Below, one piece after another: positions 23,251 through 31,999 of a DNA stretch of 64,000 nt (position 1 is the stretch's first letter; each line of letters opens with the position of its first letter). The translations under genes were made by a program, and so were the position numbers. Under the pieces are notes generated by a model. The model saw only the letters and a list, made by a program, of their open reading frames with translations, was not told where the DNA came from and did no database searches. Source of the stretch: Micromonospora endolithica (lineage in GTDB: Bacteria > Actinomycetota > Actinomycetes > Mycobacteriales > Micromonosporaceae); NCBI RefSeq assembly GCF_003626595.1, contig NZ_RBAK01000010.1, positions 1-64,000 of the forward strand, written 5' to 3'.

Positions 23251-24495
23251 GTGCCGTCCGCCCTCTCGGTCCTGCGCCGCAACCGGAACTTCCGCAATCT
23301 CTTCCTGGCCGAGCTGGTGGTCTTCGGTGCCGACTGGTTCGTCATGGTGCCGCTGCTGGTGCTGTTGCCGAAGCTGACCGGCAGTGGCGTGTGGGGCGCA
23401 CTGGTGCTCGCCGTCGACACCGGCATCGTGGCGCTGCTGTTGCCGTACACCGGGACGATCGCCGACCGGATCGACCGCCGGAAGATCATGATCGCGGCGA
23501 ACGTGGCCGCGCTGGGCGGCGTGCTGCTGCTGCTCGGGGTACGCGGTTCGGGCACGGCGTGGCTGGCGATGCTCGGGATCGGCGTGGTGGCGGTCGCCAA
23601 GGCGTTCTACTCGCCGGCCGCCCAGGCCGCCCTGCCGAACGTCCTGGATCCGGAAGAGCTGGCCGCCGGAAACGCGGTAGCGGGTTCGGCGTGGGGCACG
23701 ATGACGGTGGTCGGCGCCTCGCTCGGCGGGGTGCTCAGCGCGGTGGCCGGCCCGTACGTCTGCTTCTGGGTGGGGGCGGGCGGCCTGGTGCTCGCCGCGC
23801 TGCTGGCCGCCTGGATCCGCCGGCCGCTGCAGGCCCCACGGGACCGGGACCGGCCCGCGCAGCAGACATGGGTGGCGATCCGCGAGGCGCTCGGTTACAT
23901 CGGGCACCGCCCACGGGTGCTGGCGTTGGTGACGGTGAAGTCGGCGGTCGGGTTGGGCAACGGAGTGCTGACCGTTTTTCCGCTGCTCGCCGGGGTGTAC
24001 GGCGTCGGCGCGCTCGGTGCCGGCCTGCTGTTCGCGGTACGCGGCGCGGGTGCCCTGGTCGGTCCGATCCTGATGCGCCGGGTGCTCGGCAACCGGGCCT
24101 GGCTGCTGCCGGGGCTGGCGTTGTCCATGTCGCTGTACGGCCTGGCCTACCTGGGAACCTCGGTCGTCGGGTGGTTCCCCCTGGTCCTGGTGCTGGTGTT
24201 CGTCGCGCACTTCGCCGGCGGCAGCAACTGGGTGATGTCGAACTTCGCCCTCCAGGGCGAGGTGCCGGACCGGCTGCGCGGACGGGTGTTCGCCACCGAC
24301 ATGATGCTGGCGACCCTGGCCATCTCGGTGAGTCAGCTGGTGGTGGCCTCGGTCGTGGACATCGTCGACGAGCGGGTGGTGCTGGCCGGCTGCGGCCTGG
24401 TCACCCTGGTCTACGCGATCGGCTGGCGGGTCGCCACCCGACAGCTCTCGCTCACCGACCCGGTCGCTGAGCCGGACCCGTCGGTGGTCCGGTAG
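23251..24495 (+). CDS. MFS transporter
   Basis: 414-aa major facilitator protein with about 12 membrane helices, similar to the enterobactin/multidrug exporter group (EntS-like). It opens LSVLRRNRNFRNLFLAELVV. The loop between helices 2 and 3 has the MFS motif as IADRIDRRKIMIAANV. GRVFATDMMLATLAI near the C-terminal half is typical of the subgroup. GTG 23251 is preferred over an upstream start because TAGGGT (23238-23243) sits 7 nt before it and the protein then matches the family N-terminus. It lies between the RND gene and thrB. Substrate unknown. Confidence 0.9.
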   Translation: MPSALSVLRRNRNFRNLFLAELVVFGADWFVMVPLLVLLPKLTGSGVWGALVLAVDTGIVALLLPYTGTIADRIDRRKIMIAANVAALGGVLLLLGVRGSGTAWLAMLGIGVVAVAKAFYSPAAQAALPNVLDPEELAAGNAVAGSAWGTMTVVGASLGGVLSAVAGPYVCFWVGAGGLVLAALLAAWIRRPLQAPRDRDRPAQQTWVAIREALGYIGHRPRVLALVTVKSAVGLGNGVLTVFPLLAGVYGVGALGAGLLFAVRGAGALVGPILMRRVLGNRAWLLPGLALSMSLYGLAYLGTSVVGWFPLVLVLVFVAHFAGGSNWVMSNFALQGEVPDRLRGRVFATDMMLATLAISVSQLVVASVVDIVDERVVLAGCGLVTLVYAIGWRVATRQLSLTDPVAEPDPSVVR

Positions 24496-24522
24496 CCGTC
24501 GGGCCCGCACCGCCGCGTCCCT

Positions 24523-24560
24523 CCGGCCGATGGCCGGCGCGCCGGTGTCCCATCGGCCGG
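24523..24560. terminator. Hairpin between MFS gene and thrB
   Basis: Perfect 11-bp arms CCGGCCGATGG (24523-24533) and CCATCGGCCGG (24550-24560), 28 nt after the MFS stop. This supports separate transcription of thrB. Confidence 0.65.
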
Positions 24561-24590
24561 ACGATGACCCGAGGTGTCGGTGCGGGGCCC

Positions 24591-24602
24591 TAGCATGGGC
24601 GC
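24591..24602 (+). promoter_or_regulatory. Leaderless promoter of thrB
   Basis: TAGCAT (24591-24596) then 6 nt then GTG 24603, with no Shine-Dalgarno site. It matches the pattern at argS and other genes in the window. Confidence 0.6.
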
Positions 24603-25547
24603 GTGCCGACGACATTCGCCTCCGGGCCGGTCCGGGTCCGGGTCCCCGCCACCAGCGCCAACCTGGGCCCGGGGTTCGACGCGCTCGGGCTCGCCCTGAT
24701 GCTGCACGACGACGTCGTGGCCGAGGTGCGGCCGGCCGGTGTCACGGTGGCGGTGACCGGCGAGGGCGCCGGGGAGCTGCCGGACGACGACCGGCACCTG
24801 GTGGTGAGCGCGATGCGGGCGGCGTTCGACGCGCTCGGCGGCCAGCCGCCGGGGTTGGCGGTGGAGTGCGTCAACCGCATCCCGCAGGCGCGCGGGCTGG
24901 GCTCGTCGTCCGCCGCGATCGTCGCCGGTGTGCTGCTCGCCCGCGCGTTGGTGGTGGACGGTGAGCGGCGGCTCGACGGCGAGGCGGTGCTGCGGCTCGC
25001 CGCCGGGATCGAGGGCCATCCGGACAACGTGGCGCCGTGCCTGCTCGGGGGCTTCACCGTGGCGTGGACCGAACCGGCGGGCGCGCGGGCCGTATCGTTG
25101 CCGGTGGCCGACGGCATCCGGCCGGTGGTCTTCGTGCCCGCCGAGCGGGGCCTGACCGCAGCCGCGCGGGCGGCGCTGCCGGCGACCGTGCCGCACGGTG
25201 ACGCCGCGTCGAACGCCGGGCGGGCCGCGCTGCTCGTGCACGCGTTGACCGCCGAGCCGGCTCTGCTGCTGCCCGCGACGGTGGACCGGCTGCACCAGGC
25301 CTACCGGGCCGACGGCATGCCGGCGACATCCGCGCTGGTCAGCGATTTGCGTGAGGCCGGTGTGGCGGCCGTGGTCAGTGGGGCCGGTCCGACGGTGCTG
25401 GCGTTGACCGAGCCGCCGGAGGATTTCCACCCGGGAACAGGTTGGCGGGTCCTCCGGTTGGGTACAGACGTGCACGGCGCCCGGGTTGGTCGGGGTAGAC
25501 TGGGACACGCGGAGCGGGACCCTGTTGCCGCAGGTCGGAAGAGTTGA
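24603..25547 (+). CDS. thrB: Homoserine kinase
   Basis: 314-aa GHMP kinase that phosphorylates homoserine with ATP, giving the substrate of ThrC. The N-terminal block VRVRVPATSANLGPGFDALG and the ATP-binding motif IPQARGLGSSSAAIVAGVL (about residues 96-114) are diagnostic. EGHPDNVAPCLLGG and the C-terminal GAGPTVLAL complete the family pattern. The last 30 residues after LRLGTDVHGA are a variable tail. GTG 24603 follows a TAGCAT box. thrB is separated from hom-thrC by RND and MFS genes but is still followed by rho, as in other actinobacteria. Confidence 0.96.
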   Translation: MPTTFASGPVRVRVPATSANLGPGFDALGLALMLHDDVVAEVRPAGVTVAVTGEGAGELPDDDRHLVVSAMRAAFDALGGQPPGLAVECVNRIPQARGLGSSSAAIVAGVLLARALVVDGERRLDGEAVLRLAAGIEGHPDNVAPCLLGGFTVAWTEPAGARAVSLPVADGIRPVVFVPAERGLTAAARAALPATVPHGDAASNAGRAALLVHALTAEPALLLPATVDRLHQAYRADGMPATSALVSDLREAGVAAVVSGAGPTVLALTEPPEDFHPGTGWRVLRLGTDVHGARVGRGRLGHAERDPVAAGRKS

Positions 25548-25842
25548 TTACGCTCTAGACTTAGCACAGCCGCGAAGCATGCGATCTCCCTGCGGGTCGG
25601 CGCACCCCCGAAGCTCTCGGCGGTAGCCCGTCACCCCTGCCTAGGCCCACGCCGCACCGCAGTCTTCACAGGTCGCCGCAGACGGCGAGATCCGTCCACC
25701 GACGTTGGTGGGTCGGAAAACCGACCGGCTGCTGTGTCACAGACTCCCGCGACGCGTCCATGCGAGGCGGGTGCACCGAGGCCGCCCGGCCACCTTGTTC
25801 GTCGATCCCGGGCAGTCCCGGCCTATCGAGGGAAGGAATCCA
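25548..25842 (+). promoter_or_regulatory. rho promoter and long 5' leader
   Basis: TAGACT at 25556-25561 is the best -10 element between thrB and rho and gives a leader of about 275 nt. The leader holds no supported gene. It contains a strong hairpin GGTCGG-AAAA-CCGACC (25711-25726) and several C-rich stretches. Rho is autoregulated through its leader in some bacteria, and this region could do the same. No known riboswitch is recognised. Confidence 0.5.
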
Positions 25843-28014
25843 TTGAGCGACACCACCGACGTGACGTCGGATGTTTCCAACGTCGCTGGCGATGCCACCA
25901 CTGCCGCCCCTGCCCGTCGTCGGCGCAGCGGCACCGGTCTGTCGGCGATGCTGCTGCCGGAGCTGCAGAGCCTGGCCGCGTCGCTCGGCATCTCGGGTAC
26001 GGCTCGCATGCGTAAGGGCGAGTTGATCAGCGCGATCTCCGAGCGGCAGGGCGGCGGTGCCGCCGCCGGGACCCCTCGACCGCGGGCCGAGGTAGCGGCC
26101 GCGGCCGCGCCCGCCCGGGACGAGGTCCGCGAGACCGTCGAGCGACCGGAGGCCGAACGCCGTACGGCGGAGCAGCCACCGGCCGAGCCGGCCGGCGGCG
26201 AGTCCGGTGGTCGTACCCGCACCCGGCGTGGCCGGGCTGCCACGGCCGAGACCCGGGGTGGCGAGGCGGGTGCCGCCGAGCCGCGTGCCGCCGAGCCGCG
26301 CACCGAAGAGCCGCGTACCGACGAGGCCGAGGTCGGCGACCGGGCCGGCGAGGGTCGTGGCGGTCGGGAGCGTGCCGAGCGGGGTGACCGCAACGAGCGT
26401 GCCGACCGGGGTGACCGGGCCGAGCGCGGCGATCGCACCGAACGCGGCGAGCGGACCGACCGGGCCGAGCGGACCGACCGGGCCGACCGGGCCGAGCGCG
26501 GCGAGCGGAATGACCGGGGTGACCGGGCCGAGCGCGGCGACCGTAACGACCGGGGCGACCGGGCCGAGCGCGGTGACCGTAACGAGCGCGCCGAGCGCAA
26601 CGACCGGGGTGACCGCAACGACCGCGGTGACCGGGCCGAGCGCAACGACCGGGGTGACCGCAACGACCGCGGTGACCGGGGCGACCGCAACGACCGGGGT
26701 GACCGCAACGACCGGGGTCAGCGCGCCGAGCGGGACAACCGGGACCGGGACAACGACGGTGACGACGACGAGAACGGCGGCCGGCGGGGCCGGCGCAGCC
26801 GGTTCCGGGACCGTCGGCGCGGCCGCAACGACCGGGTCGACGGCGGTGACTCCGGTGGGCGTGAGCCCCAGGTCGCCGACGACGACGTGCTCGTTCCGGT
26901 GGCCGGCATCATCGACGTGCTGGACAACTACGCCTTCGTCCGGACCACCGGCTACCTGGCCGGCCCGAACGACGTGTACGTGTCGATGTCGCAGATCAAG
27001 AAGTACGGCCTGCGCCGTGGTGACGCGATCACCGGTGCGGTCCGCGCGGCGCGCGACGGTGAGCAGCGGCGGGACAAGTACAACCCGCTGGTCCGGCTGG
27101 ACACGATCAACGGCATGGAGCCGGAGGAGGCCCGGCGCCGCCCCGAGTTCTACAAGTTGACGCCGCTCTACCCGCAGGAGCGGCTGCGGCTGGAGACCGA
27201 GCCGCACATCCTCACCACCCGGGTCATCGACCTGGTCATGCCGATCGGCAAGGGGCAGCGGGCGCTGATCGTGTCCCCGCCCAAGGCCGGCAAGACCATG
27301 GTGCTCCAGGCGATCGCCAACGCGATCACCCGGAACAACCCGGAGTGCCACCTGATGGTGGTGCTGGTGGACGAGCGTCCGGAAGAGGTCACCGACATGC
27401 AGCGGTCGGTGAAGGGCGAGGTCATCGCGGCCACGTTCGACCGGCCGCCGCAGGACCACACCACGGTCGCCGAACTGGCGATCGAGCGGGCCAAGCGCCT
27501 GGTCGAGCTGGGCCACGACGTGGTCGTGCTGCTCGACTCGGTGACCCGGCTCGGTCGGTCGTACAACCTGGCGGCGCCGGCCAGCGGCCGGATCATGTCC
27601 GGTGGTATCGACTCGACCGCGCTCTACCCGCCGAAGCGGTTCCTGGGTGCGGCGCGCAACATCGAGAACGGCGGCTCGCTGACCATCCTCGCCACCGCGC
27701 TGGTGGAGACCGGGTCCATGGCGGACACGGTCATCTTCGAGGAGTTCAAGGGCACCGGTAACGCGGAGCTGAAGTTGGACCGGAAGATCGCCGACAAGCG
27801 GACCTTCCCGGCCATCGACATCAACCCGTCCGGTACGCGCAAGGAGGAGGTCCTGCTCGCGCCCGAGGAGCTGGCCATCATCCACAAGCTGCGCAAGGTC
27901 CTGCACTCGCTGGACTCCCAGGCCGCCCTGGACCTGCTGCTCGACCGGCTCAAGCAGTCCCGCACCAACATCGAGTTCCTGATGCAGATCGCCAAGTCGA
28001 CGCCGGGGGAGTGA
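25843..28014 (+). CDS. rho: Transcription termination factor Rho
   Basis: 723-aa hexameric RNA helicase ending transcription. Domains in order: a Rho_N helical domain (residues about 25-70, MLLPELQSLAASLGISGTAR, MRKGELISAI), then an Ala/Glu/Arg-rich linker. Next comes a striking insert of about 140 residues made of repeated RNDRGDR / RAERGDR units (roughly 170-310). The RNA-binding cold-shock-like domain follows (VAGIIDVLDNYAFVRTTGYL), and finally the RecA-type ATPase with Walker A SPPKAGKTM near residue 480 and Walker B VVVLLDSVTR. TTG 25843 is chosen because GGGAAGGAA lies just upstream and it yields the family N-terminus LSDTTDVTSDVS. E. coli Rho is 419 aa, so the extension is large, as in other high-GC actinobacteria. 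Confidence 0.95.
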   Translation: MSDTTDVTSDVSNVAGDATTAAPARRRRSGTGLSAMLLPELQSLAASLGISGTARMRKGELISAISERQGGGAAAGTPRPRAEVAAAAAPARDEVRETVERPEAERRTAEQPPAEPAGGESGGRTRTRRGRAATAETRGGEAGAAEPRAAEPRTEEPRTDEAEVGDRAGEGRGGRERAERGDRNERADRGDRAERGDRTERGERTDRAERTDRADRAERGERNDRGDRAERGDRNDRGDRAERGDRNERAERNDRGDRNDRGDRAERNDRGDRNDRGDRGDRNDRGDRNDRGQRAERDNRDRDNDGDDDENGGRRGRRSRFRDRRRGRNDRVDGGDSGGREPQVADDDVLVPVAGIIDVLDNYAFVRTTGYLAGPNDVYVSMSQIKKYGLRRGDAITGAVRAARDGEQRRDKYNPLVRLDTINGMEPEEARRRPEFYKLTPLYPQERLRLETEPHILTTRVIDLVMPIGKGQRALIVSPPKAGKTMVLQAIANAITRNNPECHLMVVLVDERPEEVTDMQRSVKGEVIAATFDRPPQDHTTVAELAIERAKRLVELGHDVVVLLDSVTRLGRSYNLAAPASGRIMSGGIDSTALYPPKRFLGAARNIENGGSLTILATALVETGSMADTVIFEEFKGTGNAELKLDRKIADKRTFPAIDINPSGTRKEEVLLAPEELAIIHKLRKVLHSLDSQAALDLLLDRLKQSRTNIEFLMQIAKSTPGE

Positions 28015-28032
28015 CCTCCCCGGTCGGAGACC

Positions 28033-28077
28033 GCACGAAGGGCACGGCCCCCGTCAACGGGGCCGTGCCCTTCGTGC
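28033..28077 (+). terminator. Strong hairpin terminator of rho
   Basis: Perfect 19-bp stem (GCACGAAGGGCACGGCCCC and complement) with a 7-nt loop, 18 nt after the rho stop. Confidence 0.88.
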
Positions 28078-28092
28078 GTGCCGGGGCGGGAG

Positions 28093-28156
28093 AAACTCCA
28101 TCGTCCGCGTCGTGACGGAATGTCACCTCCGCGACGCCGGGGAGCCGATGGAGTTT
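28093..28156. repeat. Inverted repeat upstream of the secreted phosphoesterase
   Basis: AAACTCCATCG (28093-28103) and its perfect complement (28146-28156) enclose a second small dyad GTGAC-GGAAT-GTCAC. It lies between the rho terminator and the PHO-box-like site. It could be a second terminator or an operator; the sequence does not decide. Confidence 0.6.
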
Positions 28157-28190
28157 TCTTTCAGTTCAGGCATCGGGTCTTGAAACTTCT

Positions 28191-28212
28191 GTTCACCCTC
28201 GGGTTGACTGTC
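28191..28212 (+). promoter_or_regulatory. PHO-box-like direct repeat (PhoP site)
   Basis: GTTCACCCTCG (28191-28201) is followed directly by GGTTGACTGTC (28202-28212). The first unit fits the Streptomyces PhoP direct-repeat unit (G-T/G-T-T-C-A-C-C-type) very well and the second fits partly. A weaker unit, GTTCAGGCATC, lies at 28164-28174. The site abuts the start of a secreted phosphoesterase, a logical phosphate-starvation target. TTGAAA (28180) and TTGACT (28204) could instead be -35 and -10 boxes. Confidence 0.6.
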
Positions 28213-28216
28213 GTCC

Positions 28217-31200
28217 ATGCGTACCCGCAGACGATCAACCCGACTCGCTGGCGTGCTGCTGCTGACGCCGCTGCTCGCGGCGACGAGCGTCATGGCTCCG
28301 ACAGCTTCGACGGCCGGCGCGGCGGCACCCCCGGCACCCGCCCCGCCGGCCGGCACCGCCGCCGAGGACGTGCCCCGCGCCTCCTCGTACGCCAGCGGTT
28401 CGGTCACCCTGGCGGCGGATCCGGCCGCGAGCGTCGCGACCACGGCGACCCCGGCGGGCGTCGAACCGGCCGGTGGTCTGGAGACCACGAAGACCACCCG
28501 CCCGGTCGCGCCGGGGCTCGACCTCACCTCCTTCGACCGGTACGACGCCGCCGGTTGGCTGCGGGCGGACGCCCTCACCGCTGACCTGCGCGGCGGCATC
28601 ACCGTGGACTACGTCAACTCGGGCGCGGTCAGCCGGGCCGCACCGCTGCGTGGCGCGGTGGACGCCGCACGGGCCGTCGCCGCCGTCAACGGCGACTTCT
28701 TCGACATCAACAACTCCGGCGCCGCCCAGGGCGTCGGCATCCGCGACGGGGAACTCGTCCAGTCCGCGGTCGACGGGCACCGCAACGCGGCGGCCATCAC
28801 CGGCGACGGGCTGGGCCGGGTCGTCGAGGTGAACTTCGACGGCACCGCCGCCCTGCCCGCCGGGCCGGTGCCGCTGACCCAGTTCAACAACATGGTCCAG
28901 GCCAACGGCGTCGGCGTGTTCACGTCGCTCTGGGGCACGTACACCCGGGAGCGCGCGGTCGCCGGCGCCGGCCGCGTCACCGAGGTCACCGTGGTCGGCG
29001 GTCGCGTGGCCGGGGTGGCCACCGGCGCCGGCAGCGGGCCGATCCCGGCCGGCACCACCGTCCTGCTCGGCCGCGACGCCGGCGCGGACGCCCTCGCCGG
29101 CCTGCGCACCGGCGACCCGGTCGACGTCACGTACCGCCCGAAGCCCGCCGACGGCGGTACCGTGCGCGCCGCGGTCGGCGGCGGCAACGTGCTGGTCCGC
29201 GACGGGGCGGTGCAGAGCATCGCCGACACCTCCCTGGCCCCGCGCACCGCGGTCGGCTTCTCCGCCGACGGCCGACGCATGATCATGCTCACGGTGGACG
29301 GGCGGCAGCTCGACAGCCGGGGCGTCACCCAGACCGAGATGGGCCGGATGATGGCCGAACTCGGCGCCCACCACGCGCTGAACCTCGACGGCGGCGGATC
29401 GTCCACGCTGCTCGCCCGCGAGCCGGGCGCGGCGGCGGTGCAGGTGGAGAACAGCCCGTCCGACGGCACCGAGCGGGCGGTGCCCAACGGCCTCGCCCTG
29501 TACGCCCCGAAGGGCAGCGGCCGGCTCACCGGCTACTGGCTGGAGACGGCCAGCGACCCCACCACCGCGCCGGGCGTCTCTCCGGTGCGCGGTGGCCGCC
29601 CCGACCGGGTGTTTCCCGGGCTGACCCGTCGGCTCACCGCGGCCGGCCACGACGAGACGTACGGCCCGGCGGCCGGCGCGCCGACGTGGCGGGCCACCCC
29701 GGCGGTGCGCGGCCTGGTGTCCCGCTCCGGCGTCTTCCGGGCCGGGCTGCCCGGCGGCACCACCGTCACCGCTTCGCGAGGCTCCGCGCGGGGCGCCATC
29801 GACCTCACCGTGCTCGGCCCGCTGGCCCGCCTCGACTCCACGGTGGACCGGGTCGGGCTTTCCGCCGCCGACGGGACCGGTCTGTTCGGTGTGGTCGGCT
29901 ACGACGCCGAGGGCAACACCGCGCCGATCGAGCCGGCCGACCTGAGGCTGGACTACGACCGGGACCTGCTCCGGATCACCCCCACCGAGGACGGCAACCT
30001 GTCCGTCACCGCCCTGCGGGACAACGGGTCCACGCTCGTCACCGTCCACGTCGGAGCCCACCGCACGGTCGTACCGGTGACCGTCGGGCTGACCGACGTG
30101 CCGGTGGCCGGCTTCGACGACGCCGCCTCTTGGACGTTCAGCCAGGCCCGCGCCGACGGGGCCGTCACGCCGGTGCCGGGCCGCACCGGCACCGGCCTGC
30201 GGATGACGTACGACTTCAGCCAGTCGACCGGCACCCGGGCCGCGTACGCGAACCCGCCGGCCTGGATTCCGGTACCCGGTCAGCCGCAGGCCTTCGGGAT
30301 GTGGATCCACGGCAACGGCACCGGGGAGTGGCCGAGCCTGCACCTGCACGACGCCCAGGACACCCAGCACGTGCTGCGCGGCCCGCTGGTCGACTGGACC
30401 GGCTGGCGGTACGTCGAGTTCACCGTCCCGTCCGGCGTGCAGTACCCGGTGCGGGTCCGCCGGTTCTACGTCGCCGAGACCCGTGCCGACGCGCAGTACC
30501 GCAGCGAGGTGGTCATCGACGACCTGGTGGCCAAGGTGCCGCCCACGGTCGACGTGCCGGCCGAGGTGCCGCGTACCGACCGGGTGGTGCTGCGCGACGG
30601 CACCGTGGACGGCGCGCCGTGGCGGTTCGCGGTGCTGTCCGACGCGCAGTTCGTCGCCGCCGACCCGGACAGCGACCTGGTCGCCCAGGCCCGCCGTACG
30701 CTGCGCGAGGTCCGGGCCGCGAAGCCGGACTTCCTGGTGATCGGCGGCGACCTGGTGGACACCGCCTACCCGGCGGACTTCGCGCTGGCCAAGCGGATCC
30801 TGGACGAGGAGCTGGGCGGGGAGATCCCGTACCACTACGTCCCCGGCAACCACGAGATCATGGGCGCCCCGATCGACAACTTCCGGGCCGTCTTCGGCGC
30901 CACCCGGCGGGTCTTCGACCACCGGGGCACCCGCTTCGTCACCCTCGACTCATCCACCGGGACGCTGCGCGGCGGCGGCTTCGACCAGGTCCGGATGCTG
31001 CGGGAGGCGCTCGACTCCGCCGCCGGGGACGACCGGGTCGGTTCCGTGGTCGTGGTGCACCACCACCCGCCGCGCGACCCGGGGGCGGCCAAGGCCAGCC
31101 AGCTCGGCGACCGGAAGGAGGCGGCGCTGCTGGAGCAGTGGCTGGCCGACTTCCAGCACCGCACCGGCAAGGGGGCGATGTTCGTCGGCGGGCACGTCGG

Positions 31201-31708
31201 CACGTTCCACGCCGACCGGATCGACGGTGTCCCGTACGTCGTCAACGGCAACTCCGGCAAGGGCCCGTCCAGCCCCGCCGACCAGGGCGGCTTCACCGGC
31301 TGGACCGAGTTCGGGGTGGACCCGGTCACCCCGGCCGAGGCCGACCGGGCCCGGCGGAACCCGCTGACCGAGGGCCCACGGTGGGTGACCGCCGAGTTCC
31401 ACCCGCACGTCGACGCCCTGACGCTGGACGTGCCGGCCACCGTCGCGGTCGGCGCGCCGGTGCCGGTCACCGCGACGGTGACCCAGCCGGGCGGGCGTAC
31501 GGTGCCGGTGGCCGCCCCGGTGAGCGCGGACTGGTCCGCCTCGTCGAACCTGCACGTCGGCTCGGTCCTCGGGCTGCGACCGTGGCACGTGGCCCGCTTC
31601 GACCCGGCCACCGGCCGGCTCACCGCCCTGCGCCCCGGCGCCACGGTGCGGCTCGCGGTCGACGTCAACGGCGTACGCGCCGAGGCGGTCCGCACCCTCA
31701 CCCGCTGA
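28217..31708 (+). CDS. Secreted phosphodiester glycosidase / metallophosphoesterase fusion
   Basis: 1163-aa exported protein. The signal peptide is MRTRRRSTRLAGVLLLTPLL with cleavage near residue 37 (ASTAGAAA). The first domain (about 95-420) is a phosphodiester glycosidase of the NAGPA type: VNGDFFDINNSG and NLDGGGSSTLLAR are its signatures. The middle (430-790) has beta-sandwich segments and a carbohydrate-binding-like domain (WIHGNGTGEWPSLHLHDAQD). The last domain (about 795-1060) is a calcineurin-like phosphoesterase with VLSDAQF, GGDLVD, PGNHE, VVHHHPP and GGHVG. Its first motif has Gln where His is usual. The tail is a beta domain. It probably frees phosphate or sugar from wall teichoic acid or phosphodiesters. 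A PHO-box-like site suggests control by phosphate. Confidence 0.85.
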   Translation: MRTRRRSTRLAGVLLLTPLLAATSVMAPTASTAGAAAPPAPAPPAGTAAEDVPRASSYASGSVTLAADPAASVATTATPAGVEPAGGLETTKTTRPVAPGLDLTSFDRYDAAGWLRADALTADLRGGITVDYVNSGAVSRAAPLRGAVDAARAVAAVNGDFFDINNSGAAQGVGIRDGELVQSAVDGHRNAAAITGDGLGRVVEVNFDGTAALPAGPVPLTQFNNMVQANGVGVFTSLWGTYTRERAVAGAGRVTEVTVVGGRVAGVATGAGSGPIPAGTTVLLGRDAGADALAGLRTGDPVDVTYRPKPADGGTVRAAVGGGNVLVRDGAVQSIADTSLAPRTAVGFSADGRRMIMLTVDGRQLDSRGVTQTEMGRMMAELGAHHALNLDGGGSSTLLAREPGAAAVQVENSPSDGTERAVPNGLALYAPKGSGRLTGYWLETASDPTTAPGVSPVRGGRPDRVFPGLTRRLTAAGHDETYGPAAGAPTWRATPAVRGLVSRSGVFRAGLPGGTTVTASRGSARGAIDLTVLGPLARLDSTVDRVGLSAADGTGLFGVVGYDAEGNTAPIEPADLRLDYDRDLLRITPTEDGNLSVTALRDNGSTLVTVHVGAHRTVVPVTVGLTDVPVAGFDDAASWTFSQARADGAVTPVPGRTGTGLRMTYDFSQSTGTRAAYANPPAWIPVPGQPQAFGMWIHGNGTGEWPSLHLHDAQDTQHVLRGPLVDWTGWRYVEFTVPSGVQYPVRVRRFYVAETRADAQYRSEVVIDDLVAKVPPTVDVPAEVPRTDRVVLRDGTVDGAPWRFAVLSDAQFVAADPDSDLVAQARRTLREVRAAKPDFLVIGGDLVDTAYPADFALAKRILDEELGGEIPYHYVPGNHEIMGAPIDNFRAVFGATRRVFDHRGTRFVTLDSSTGTLRGGGFDQVRMLREALDSAAGDDRVGSVVVVHHHPPRDPGAAKASQLGDRKEAALLEQWLADFQHRTGKGAMFVGGHVGTFHADRIDGVPYVVNGNSGKGPSSPADQGGFTGWTEFGVDPVTPAEADRARRNPLTEGPRWVTAEFHPHVDALTLDVPATVAVGAPVPVTATVTQPGGRTVPVAAPVSADWSASSNLHVGSVLGLRPWHVARFDPATGRLTALRPGATVRLAVDVNGVRAEAVRTLTR

Positions 31709-31714
31709 GGGGTA

Positions 31715-31762
31715 AGGAAGGGCCCCTTGTTAACGCCTGGTGCGGGTAAAGGGGCCCTTCCT
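31715..31762. terminator. Palindromic repeat copy C
   Basis: Perfect 14-bp arms AGGAAGGGCCCCTT (31715-31728) and AAGGGGCCCTTCCT (31749-31762), with loop core TTAACGCCTGGTG. It lies 6 nt after the phosphoesterase stop. This is the only copy in the window between genes pointing the same way. Confidence 0.82.
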
Positions 31763-31999
31763 AACGGGCGGGCGACGGGCGCGGCGGCGGGCGGACGAAT
31801 GCTCGGCCTCCCGGCGGGAATGCGGACGCAGGGGCGTACGTTGTCGATGCCGGACCCGCTGTGCGGCCCGACTGCCGGGCCGGCGTACGCCCATGGCACA
31901 CTGGTCAATCGGCCACCGGTTCCGGTTCACGCCCGACAACCGTCGCGCACCAGGCGACGGGGGCGACCCGGCGACCACCCACGAAAGGACCGAGGCGAC

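Noticed and set aside
21517..24615. 1032-aa minus-strand ORF
   Set aside because: It spans the RND end, the MFS gene and the intergenic hairpin on the opposite strand, with Arg/Pro/Ser/Thr-rich composition. It is a shadow of real genes.
28235..30922. 895-aa ORF antisense to the secreted phosphoesterase
   Set aside because: Composition is Gly/Arg/His/Val-rich without domains. The plus strand encodes a well-formed exported protein.
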